NCBI GenBank assembly: GCA_003521845.1
Contig: DPHB01000055.1
Coordinates: 6,489-26,211, forward strand
Reading direction: 5' to 3'
DNA from: Oceanospirillaceae bacterium
GTDB lineage: Bacteria; Pseudomonadota; Gammaproteobacteria; Pseudomonadales; Balneatricaceae
DNA length: 19,723 nucleotides
A program made the position numbers and the translations under genes. The stretch's first letter is position 1. Every line of letters starts with the position of its first letter. The notes below the pieces were generated by a model. It had not been told where the DNA came from and searched no databases. It was given only the letters and a program-made list of their open reading frames with translations. This document shows, in pieces, positions 1 through 6,277 of the stretch.

Positions 1-1032
1 AATAAGATGTTTGATGGTGATTGGCACTTGGCCATAGCTGCCTACAATGGTGGCCCAGGAACGGTTGGCAAAGCCATTAAAGCCAACAAAAAACTCGGCA
101 AGCCAACGGATTATTGGTCTTTAAAGCTGCCTAAGGAAACCATGCACTATGTTCCCAAATTATTGGGATTAAGCCAGGTGGTTAAAGATCACGCAGGCAC
201 TGACAAGCTCACCACTGTTGCGGACCAACCTTATTTTGAACGGGTTGATATTGGCTCACAAATAGACCTTGCACTGGCGGCTGAGCTGGCGGACATAACG
301 GTAGAAGAACTTTACCGCCTGAACCCAGGGTTCAATCAATTTGCGACCGACCCGGAAGGCCCTCATCAGTTATTGATGCCTATTGCTAAGGCTGACGATT
401 TCCGTCAGAAGCTGGCCGACCTACCCGCTAACAAACGCATTGAGTGGCAACGCTATATCATTCAGCCAGGCGATAGTTTGTTGCTGCTAAGTAAGCGCCA
501 CAATATTTCAGTTGCGTTCATTCGCTCGCTAAACAACCTCTCTAGCAACGTCATAGTGGCCGGTAAGCCATTGATGATTCCAACGGCCAGTAAGGACGCG
601 GAAGCCTACAGTCTCAGTGCCGCACAGCGTGTTATCAAGCATCAACAGCAGCAATCTAAACGCAATGCCAGCAACCGCATAGAACATAAGGTTGCCAGTG
701 GTGAAAGCCTATGGTTAATCGCTAATAAGTACAAGGTTAGCGTTAAACAGATTGTGACGTGGAATAAAATAGGCACCCGTACCCCGCTACAAATTGGCCA
801 GAAGCTTAACGTTTGGCCTCGTGTTGCCAGCACTAAACTGACTAGTAGTTCCCGTCAGGTGATCAAAAAACTCACCTACAAGGTGCGTAATGGTGACAAC
901 CTATCCAAGATAGCCTATCGCTTTAACGTCAAGGTGAAGGATATACAGCGCTGGAACGACGACCTTAAGAAGTATCTGCAGCCAGGTCAGAAGCTGACCC
1001 TCTACGTAGACGTTACTAAAGCACGTGGTTAG
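1..1032 (+). CDS. mltD: MltD-like membrane-bound lytic murein transglycosylase, C-terminal part (5' end outside window)
   Basis: Enzymes of this family cleave the MurNAc-GlcNAc bond of peptidoglycan in the periplasm, leaving 1,6-anhydro ends. The reading frame is open from base 1, so the ATG at 7 is internal and the signal peptide and catalytic Glu lie outside the window. What remains begins in the last part of the SLT fold (AIAAYNGGPGTVGKAI, nt 28-75). Next comes the spacer usual in MltD proteins (ITVEELYRLNP, PHQLLMP), then three LysM peptidoglycan-binding repeats at about nt 454-582, 682-819 and 871-1008, each with the typical Y-x-V-x-x-G-(D/E)-(S/N)-L opening or a close variant. The first repeat is the least canonical (QPGDSLLLLSKRHNIS). 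The protein ends soon after the third LysM. The family call is firm. Naming it MltD rather than another SLT-LysM protein rests on domain order. Confidence 0.9.
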   Translation, partial: NKMFDGDWHLAIAAYNGGPGTVGKAIKANKKLGKPTDYWSLKLPKETMHYVPKLLGLSQVVKDHAGTDKLTTVADQPYFERVDIGSQIDLALAAELADITVEELYRLNPGFNQFATDPEGPHQLLMPIAKADDFRQKLADLPANKRIEWQRYIIQPGDSLLLLSKRHNISVAFIRSLNNLSSNVIVAGKPLMIPTASKDAEAYSLSAAQRVIKHQQQQSKRNASNRIEHKVASGESLWLIANKYKVSVKQIVTWNKIGTRTPLQIGQKLNVWPRVASTKLTSSSRQVIKKLTYKVRNGDNLSKIAYRFNVKVKDIQRWNDDLKKYLQPGQKLTLYVDVTKARG

Positions 1033-1082
1033 AATCTTTCACCAACTACTGTGATCAACAATACGATTGCAGGCCTTCGCCC

Positions 1083-1281
1083 GCAGGGACGGCCCTTTTT
1101 CGTTTCAGCCTAACTTCCTTGGTTGGCTACGCCAACTACCCTGCGCAGGCTACTTAACCATGGGTGCTGCGGAACTCGGTCTAAAAGGCAGACCTCAAAC
1201 AGTCCTCGCGCTACTTCCATGATCAAGCATCCTTGCTCGGCGTCGTCATAATCGGCTATAACGAAAAAGGGCCATCCCTGC
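1083..1281. repeat. MITE-like element: 199 bp bounded by 22-bp terminal inverted repeats
   Basis: The left arm (1083-1104, GCAGGGACGGCCCTTTTTCG plus TT) is the reverse complement of the right arm (1260-1281) at 21 of 22 positions. The one difference pairs as C·A on the plus strand and G·U on the minus strand. Inside are further palindromes: GTTGGC/GCCAAC at 1122-1136, CCTGCGCAGG at 1140-1149, and GGTCT/AGACC around 1178-1194. I see no transposase and no matching target-site duplication. It may be a small non-autonomous element, an interspersed gammaproteobacterial intergenic repeat, or a structured RNA. Minus-strand phrases such as GCGCGAGGACTGTTTGAG resemble intergenic repeats I remember from other gammaproteobacteria, which I cannot verify here. 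Confidence 0.5.
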
Positions 1282-1288
1282 TACCTCA

Positions 1289-1371
1289 TGCCAAGTTAGA
1301 AGCTTTTGTATCTTGTGGGGTCTTGGCACTAACATCTTTTCACGGGACGCTCCTGCGCATCGATGCGCCCG
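1289..1371. other. Hairpin-rich non-coding stretch next to the inverted-repeat element
   Basis: TGCCAAG (1289-1295) pairs with CTTGGCA (1322-1328). CGGG-A-CGC (1343-1350) pairs with GCG-CCCG (1365-1371), leaving a single bulged A. The loop of that second stem overlaps a perfect 14-bp palindrome, GCGCATCGATGCGC (1355-1368), so two structures exclude each other. The 67-codon frame across this region (1233-1436) has no ribosome binding site and no recognisable protein features. I treat 1033-1442 as non-coding. Confidence 0.4.
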
Positions 1372-1394
1372 AGGCATACACTACATCTGTAAAT

Positions 1395-1421
1395 AAAAAG
1401 CCCCGCGTAGCGAGGCTTTTT
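1395..1421 (-). terminator. Rho-independent terminator of the BMP transporter operon
   Basis: AAAAAGCC-C-CGC (1395-1406), a GTA loop (1407-1409), then GCG-A-GGCTTTTT (1410-1421) form a GC-rich stem with A/T tracts on both sides. The single non-Watson-Crick position (1403/1413) is C·A on the plus strand but G·U on the minus strand. This favours the minus-strand transcript, whose last gene stops 22 bp upstream at 1443. The flanking tracts could let it also stop transcription from the left. Confidence 0.85.
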
Positions 1422-1442
1422 AGCATAAGGGTTTAGACTAGC

Positions 1443-2507
1443 TTATAGCTTGTCATCAACACCTTGTACATACCAGTTCATACCGAGTAGGTCACCAAGC
1501 GCAACCGTTTCGCCTGCCGCTGCAGCTAGCGTACCGTCTTGCTTGTAAACTGGACCGGCAAATGGGTGTAGCTCACCGCTAGTGATCGCAGCCGTGGTCG
1601 CTTCAGCCATCGCCTTCACATCAGCAGGCATGTTGTTAAACGCACCCATGCCAACCATACCGGAATCCATACCACCGAACGTATCCGTACTTTCCCAAGT
1701 GCCATTTAACGCAGCTTCAGTACGAGTAATGTAATAAGGTGCCCAATCATCAATGATAGAAGTCAACACAGACTTAGGACCGAAAGCAGCCATATCAGAT
1801 GCTTGACCGAAGGCATATACGCCCTGTTCTTCAGCAACCTGTACCGCCGCAGTAGAGTCAGTGTGTTGGGTAATGATATCGGCACCCTGGCTGATCAATA
1901 CCTTAGCGGCGTCAGCTTCTTTACCTGGGTCAAACCAAGAGTTAACCCACACAACCTTCAATTTAAAGTCTGGGTTGACAGTTTGTGCACCCAATAGGAA
2001 GGCATTAATACCACGTACCACTTCTGGAATGGGGAATGAAGCAATATAACCCGCGGTACCAGACTTGGACATCTTGGCCGCTATTTGACCAATTACATAA
2101 CGACCTTCATAGAAACGTGACGAATAAGTTGCTACGTTGTCGGCACGCTTGTAACCAGTAGCGTGCTCAAACTTCACATCGGGGAATTTCTTAGCTACTT
2201 TTAGCGTAGGGTCCATGTAACCAAAAGACGTGGTGTAGATAAGACCTGCTCCCTGACGGGCTAGACGTGTAATAGTACGCTCGGCATCTGGACCTTCTGG
2301 CACGTTTTCAACAAATACAGTTTCCACCTTGTCACCAAGCTTAGCTTCAACAGCCAAACGCCCTTGGTCATGTTGGTATGTCCAGCCATGGTCACCTGGA
2401 GGGCCGATATAGATAAAACCAACTTTCAATTTATCAGCCGCCAATGCGGATACAGACATGGCGGATGCCAATGCTACTGTAGCGGCTGCAGTGAGCAATT
2501 TTTTCAT
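1443..2507 (-). CDS. BMP-family ABC transporter periplasmic substrate-binding protein (nucleoside type)
   Basis: This is the periplasmic receptor that delivers the ligand to the two permeases encoded upstream. The 354-residue product has a classical signal peptide (KK near the start, then a hydrophobic Ala-rich run, cleavage likely after ALA-A near residue 24). There is no lipobox cysteine, so it should be soluble rather than a lipoprotein. The mature protein opens with LKVGFIYIGPPGDHGWTYQH, the BMP/PnrA/Med-like periplasmic-binding fold. I chose ATG 2507 because AGGAGA sits 7 nt upstream. A TTG two codons earlier (2513) has worse spacing. The family imports purine nucleosides in several bacteria, but the ligand cannot be read from sequence. 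It is the last gene of the operon, set apart from the permease genes by a 110-bp gap with hairpins, which may allow a different expression level. Confidence 0.9.
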   Translation of the reverse strand: MKKLLTAAATVALASAMSVSALAADKLKVGFIYIGPPGDHGWTYQHDQGRLAVEAKLGDKVETVFVENVPEGPDAERTITRLARQGAGLIYTTSFGYMDPTLKVAKKFPDVKFEHATGYKRADNVATYSSRFYEGRYVIGQIAAKMSKSGTAGYIASFPIPEVVRGINAFLLGAQTVNPDFKLKVVWVNSWFDPGKEADAAKVLISQGADIITQHTDSTAAVQVAEEQGVYAFGQASDMAAFGPKSVLTSIIDDWAPYYITRTEAALNGTWESTDTFGGMDSGMVGMGAFNNMPADVKAMAEATTAAITSGELHPFAGPVYKQDGTLAAAAGETVALGDLLGMNWYVQGVDDKL

Positions 2508-2533
2508 AAACAATTCTCCTCGGTTTTATTAAA

Positions 2534-2568
2534 CTGGCGCATGCCAGGTTGGACACTTCAAATGTGCC
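2534..2568 (-). promoter_or_regulatory. Two small hairpins between permease and binding-protein genes
   Basis: CTGGC (2534-2538) and GCCAG (2543-2547) enclose a 4-nt loop. Next to it GGACAC (2551-2556) and GTGCC (2564-2568) pair with one bulged A. Neither is followed by a U-run strong enough for full termination on the minus strand. They lie just before the ribosome binding site of the binding-protein gene. By analogy with other ABC operons they could be RNA-processing or stability hairpins that raise binding-protein output relative to the membrane parts. That role is inference. Confidence 0.35.
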
Positions 2569-2617
2569 ATTTATTATTAGCTGGGTTAAGCAAATATGCG
2601 CCTAACTCCCAAAATTA

Positions 2618-3538
2618 TTAGCGATCGGGAACAAAACCTTGCCCCAATGAAGCCGGTGTATTGATCACCGATAGTCTACGGTTTGTAGAAATAACAATCA
2701 AAGCCAAAATTGTGGCAACGTAAGGCAAAGACGATAGCAGCTGAGAAGGAATACCCAAACCCATACCTTGGGCATACAAACCAAGTATCCATACACCGCC
2801 AAATAGATAAGCACCCGCGGCCAAGCGGCCTGGCAACCAAGTAGAAAACACCACCAAAGCCAAAGCAATCCAGCCACGACCCGCTGTCATATTCTCAATC
2901 CACTGTGGGGTATAAACCAAAGACAAATATGCCCCTGCCAAGCCCGACGTCATACCACCAAAAGCGATACAGGCATAACGCACCTTGATCACCGGGTAAC
3001 CCAAAGCATGGGCAGAATCATGGTTTTGGCCAACAGCACGGATAATCAAACCCACACGAGTGTACTTGAGCACATAAGCTACGCCAAGGGTGAGCCCGAG
3101 GGAGATATATACCAAAGGATCCTGACCAAATACCAGCTTACCTACGTAAGGCAAATCAGATAACACAGGAATAGACACATAGCCTAGCTTGACACCCGGC
3201 ATACCGACAAAGCCGCTACCAATCAAACCCGATAAGCCTAAGCCTAATAAGGTAATAGACAAACCCGTAGCGACCTGGTTAGCTACCAAGGTTTGCGTCA
3301 TAAATGCAAACAACAATGACATAGCGGTACCCGCCAGCATGGCCATAAACACGCCTAACCAAGGGGAACCGGTTACATGGGCCATGGCAAAACCACTGAC
3401 AGCGCCCATAACCATCATGCCTTCTATGCCTAAATTAAGTACGCCCGAACGCTCTACGACTAACTCACCAATAGCGGCTAGCAATAAGGGTGTAGAGGCC
3501 GTAATAATGGTTAATATAATGGCTTCGTAGGCACTCAT
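2618..3538 (-). CDS. ABC transporter permease, second subunit of BMP/nucleoside importer
   Basis: This inner-membrane permease has 306 residues, the usual size for the shorter NupQ-like partner, and is almost entirely hydrophobic with about eight to ten membrane segments. The N-terminal LAAIGELVVERSGVLNLGIE, followed by GMMVMGA, is the hallmark of the branched-chain-permease superfamily (BPD_transp_2) seen in nucleoside importers. Toward the C terminus the run of hydrophobic segments ends in LPYVATILALIVIS. The ATG at 3538 has a strong AAAGGAGG 5-6 nt upstream, and its ATGA overlaps the stop of the preceding permease gene by 4 nt, so translational coupling is likely. It would form a heterodimer with the 357-residue permease. 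Confidence 0.9.
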   Translation of the reverse strand: MSAYEAIILTIITASTPLLLAAIGELVVERSGVLNLGIEGMMVMGAVSGFAMAHVTGSPWLGVFMAMLAGTAMSLLFAFMTQTLVANQVATGLSITLLGLGLSGLIGSGFVGMPGVKLGYVSIPVLSDLPYVGKLVFGQDPLVYISLGLTLGVAYVLKYTRVGLIIRAVGQNHDSAHALGYPVIKVRYACIAFGGMTSGLAGAYLSLVYTPQWIENMTAGRGWIALALVVFSTWLPGRLAAGAYLFGGVWILGLYAQGMGLGIPSQLLSSLPYVATILALIVISTNRRLSVINTPASLGQGFVPDR

Positions 3539-4608
3539 CGTGGTCCTCCTTTAATGTTAAGCAGACGCACACGATAGTGGATTAAGGTGTCACACATAAG
3601 TATGAAAAACAGCAACATACCCTGGAAAACCTGGGCTGTTTTATCAGAAACCCCGAGCTCTATTTGCACGCCTTCTCCGCCAATGTAACTAATGGCCAAT
3701 AACAGTCCTGCAAAAATAACACCGACTGGATTGAGACGGCCCAAAAACGCCACAATGATGGCGGTAAAGCCATAGTTGGGTGAAATATTGGGTTGCAGTT
3801 GACCAATTGGGCCGGCTACTTCGATGATGCCTGCTAAGCCTGCTAGGCCACCAGATAATAGAAAGCAGAACCACACCATTTTGTTTTGCGAGAAACCTGC
3901 AAAAGCTCCGGCTCTAGGCGCACTACCAACGACACGGACCTCAAACCCCTTAATAGTACGATGCATTACCCAATACAGAATAAGCGCCGTTATAAGGGCA
4001 ATAACCAAGCCCATATGCACGCGACCATCGCCATAAATAGGCATCAAATGCCAGCCATCAAAAGCCACAGACTTTGGGAAATTGTAGCCATGTGGGTCCT
4101 TCCAAGGACCCCGCACCAACCAATCCAATAACAATTGCGCAATGTAAACTAACATGAGACTGGTTAAGATTTCATTAACGCCAAAGCGAATTTTTAAAAA
4201 TGCAGGAATAGCCGCTAACAAGGCACCACCAAGCATGCCTAAAATCAGCATAGCTAATAGGCCTAAAGGTGATTGCCACTCAGCGAAAAAGATAGGTATC
4301 AGCGCCCCCAGCATGGCGCCGGCCGTCAATTGTCCTTCAGCACCTATGTTCCATACATTGGCCCTAAAAGTGACGGCCAAACCGACACCAATTAGCACCA
4401 AAGGGGCGGCCTTAACCAAGACTTCTTCGATAGACCAGAGGTTAGTTAATGGATCGATAAAGTAGATGTATAGCGCGGTTAGAGGCGGTTGCCCCATGGC
4501 GACAAAAACCACACCACCTAACAAAACGGTTAAGCTAATGGCCAACAAAGGTGACGCAATGTGCATCAGCCGTGAGGCCTGAGCGCGTTTTTCTAGTATC
4601 AACTGCAC
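3535..4608 (-). CDS. ABC transporter permease, first subunit of BMP/nucleoside importer
   Basis: This is the longer, NupP-like inner-membrane subunit. A GTG at 4608 gives 357 residues. It lies one nucleotide after the ATPase stop codon and has AAAGGCGG 8 nt upstream. A start at 4686 would add 26 basic, non-conserved residues and overlap the ATPase gene by 77 nt, so I rejected it. A short cytoplasmic N terminus (KRAQASRL) precedes the first membrane segment (SPLLAISLTVLLGGVVF). The conserved FRANVWNIGAEGQLTAGAM and KIRFGVNEILTSLMLVYIA are typical of the family, the latter near the site where the ATPase docks. GGLAGLAGIIEVAG and GFTAIIVAFLGRLNPVG follow near the C terminus. Confidence 0.9.
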   Translation of the reverse strand: MQLILEKRAQASRLMHIASPLLAISLTVLLGGVVFVAMGQPPLTALYIYFIDPLTNLWSIEEVLVKAAPLVLIGVGLAVTFRANVWNIGAEGQLTAGAMLGALIPIFFAEWQSPLGLLAMLILGMLGGALLAAIPAFLKIRFGVNEILTSLMLVYIAQLLLDWLVRGPWKDPHGYNFPKSVAFDGWHLMPIYGDGRVHMGLVIALITALILYWVMHRTIKGFEVRVVGSAPRAGAFAGFSQNKMVWFCFLLSGGLAGLAGIIEVAGPIGQLQPNISPNYGFTAIIVAFLGRLNPVGVIFAGLLLAISYIGGEGVQIELGVSDKTAQVFQGMLLFFILMCDTLIHYRVRLLNIKGGPR

Positions 4609-4609
4609 C

Positions 4610-6193
4610 TTAGTTGCCGCCTTTATATGAGTTAGTTTGCGTGGGTTTTTCGTGGGCACCCGACATGAGTAAACCGATTTCTTCACGGCTCATGTAATTA
4701 GCAGCATGCGCTTCTGATAACTGTCCACGTGAAATAACTGCAATACGGTCGGCGAGTTCAAAAATTTCATCTAGGTCTTGGCTAATCACCAAGATAGCAC
4801 TGCCCTGCCGCGACAAGTCGATCAGCGCCTGGCGTATCAAGGCAGCGGCGCCAGCATCAACACCCCATGTTGGCTGGTTGATAACGAGTACCTTTGGTTG
4901 GCGATCAAGCTCGCGCCCGACGACAAACTTTTGCAAGTTACCACCAGACAAGGAGCCGGCTTCGGCATCTTCTGTGGCGCTACGCACATCATAAGTTTGT
5001 GCAACGTGGCTGTTAATGCGCGCTAGCTCGGCTTGATTAATACCGGCCCACCCCCTGTGTGTTGGCACATTACCGTCCGTTACAGCATGGCGGGAGAGCA
5101 AGATATTTTCGGTCAGGCTAAAGTCACCAACCGCACCGTGACCATTACGCTCTTCGGGTACAAAGGCAGTGTCTAACTGACGACGACCATTGATACCCAG
5201 TTGACCACAAGCTACACCCTGTATAAGCACGGCATCTATAGCTTTATTAGTACGCTCACCAGAGATAGATGCAAATAACTCACCTTGGCCATTACCAGCA
5301 ACGCCAGCAATAGCCACAATTTCGCCGCTACGTACTTGCATATTAATGTCTACCAAGCCAACGCCAAAAGGTGTGTCAGCAGCTTGATTCAAATTGCTCA
5401 ACTGCAATAATACATCACCAGCTTCATGGCTAGCCTGACGACTAACCTGATGCACGCTTGAGCCAACCATATGTTGAGCTAGGGTGGCGGCGGTTTCTTG
5501 TTGTGGATCTACTTGTGCGACGACTTCGCCATGGCGCAAAATAGTTGCATCCTGACACAATTGCTTTACTTCTTCTAAACGGTGAGAAATATAGAGTACC
5601 GCACAACCTTCTTGCGTTAGGCGATTTAAGGTCGCAAACAAAGCGTCGGCTTCTTGCGGTGTAAGTACAGCGGTAGGTTCGTCCATTATTAGCAAGCGCG
5701 GTTCTTGCAACAAGCAACGTACAATTTCAATACGTTGACGTTCGCCGACTGATAAGTCGGCCACCAAGGCATGTGGATTAAGCGGTAAGCCATAGTCTTC
5801 AGACAGGCTGGCAATACGTTGCTCTAAGCCTTGTGTGCGTAATTGTGGCGGCAAGGCCAAGCTGATATTTTCGGCCACGGTCAAGGCTTCAAATAGGGAG
5901 AAATGTTGAAATACCATACCTATGCCCAGTTCTCGAGCGGCGGCTGGATTATCAATTATCAGCTCTTTACCTTGCCATACGATAGCCCCTGATGTTGGCT
6001 GTAAGGCACCATAGATCATTTTCACCAGGGTCGATTTGCCGGCCCCGTTCTCACCTAGCAAGGCGTGGGTTGTACCAGCTTCAAGAACAAGGTCGATAGA
6101 TTGGTTGGCGGCAAAGTCACCAAATTTCTTGGTGAGCGCGCGCACCTCAAGTAATACCTGCGGCATTTTCTTTGCAGAGCTAGTGCTAGACAT
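4610..6193 (-). CDS. ABC transporter ATP-binding protein with two nucleotide-binding domains (BMP/nucleoside importer)
   Basis: This cytoplasmic ATPase powers the importer. Its 527 residues hold two fused ABC domains, as usual in nucleoside and sugar importers. Domain 1 is canonical: Walker A GENGAGKST at 47-55, signature LSVGERQ near 147-153, and Walker B with catalytic Glu LLIMDEP at 167-173. Domain 2 is degenerate: its P-loop reads GVAGNGQGE (297-305), lacking the Lys. Its signature LSGGNLQK (415-422) is intact, and the Walker B region reads VLVINQPTWGVD (435-446) with Gln in place of the catalytic Glu. The same asymmetry is known in this family, so only one site probably hydrolyses ATP. 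The ATG at 6193 has only a weak GAG upstream. It is the first gene of the operon, behind a good promoter. Confidence 0.93.
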   Translation of the reverse strand: MSSTSSAKKMPQVLLEVRALTKKFGDFAANQSIDLVLEAGTTHALLGENGAGKSTLVKMIYGALQPTSGAIVWQGKELIIDNPAAARELGIGMVFQHFSLFEALTVAENISLALPPQLRTQGLEQRIASLSEDYGLPLNPHALVADLSVGERQRIEIVRCLLQEPRLLIMDEPTAVLTPQEADALFATLNRLTQEGCAVLYISHRLEEVKQLCQDATILRHGEVVAQVDPQQETAATLAQHMVGSSVHQVSRQASHEAGDVLLQLSNLNQAADTPFGVGLVDINMQVRSGEIVAIAGVAGNGQGELFASISGERTNKAIDAVLIQGVACGQLGINGRRQLDTAFVPEERNGHGAVGDFSLTENILLSRHAVTDGNVPTHRGWAGINQAELARINSHVAQTYDVRSATEDAEAGSLSGGNLQKFVVGRELDRQPKVLVINQPTWGVDAGAAALIRQALIDLSRQGSAILVISQDLDEIFELADRIAVISRGQLSEAHAANYMSREEIGLLMSGAHEKPTQTNSYKGGN

Positions 6194-6221
6194 ATTTTAC
6201 TCAGTGTTCTTTTTAACAACC

Positions 6222-6250
6222 AATCTAACTAATACACAAAGACGGGTCAA
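6222..6250 (-). promoter_or_regulatory. Predicted sigma-70-type promoter of the BMP importer operon
   Basis: Reading the minus strand, TTGACC (6250-6245, 5 of 6 to consensus) is followed after 17 nt by TAGATT (6227-6222, 4 of 6). Transcription would start near 6215, about 22 nt before the ATPase ATG. The -35 box lies inside an inverted repeat, GGTCA-N9-TGACC (6245-6263), that could be a regulator site. Confidence 0.5.
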
Positions 6251-6277
6251 CTAAAAGCTGACCAAATAATCAGGTTT

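Noticed and set aside
1233..1436. 67-codon plus-strand frame downstream of mltD
   Set aside because: It crosses an inverted-repeat arm and the terminator, has no Shine-Dalgarno, and has no protein-like features.
4609..4686. Upstream start for the first permease overlapping the ATPase gene by 77 nt
   Set aside because: The added residues are basic and non-conserved. GTG 4608 has better spacing to a ribosome binding site and abuts the ATPase stop codon.
4979..5317. Loss of catalytic residues in the second ABC domain (P-loop Lys and Walker B Glu) as evidence of a broken ATPase
   Set aside because: A degenerate second domain is normal for fused ATPases of BMP/nucleoside importers, so it is not a defect.
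6250..6277. Terminator after the M16 protease gene
   Set aside because: Only a 4-bp CTGA/TCAG stem with a short T-stretch is present, too weak to call.
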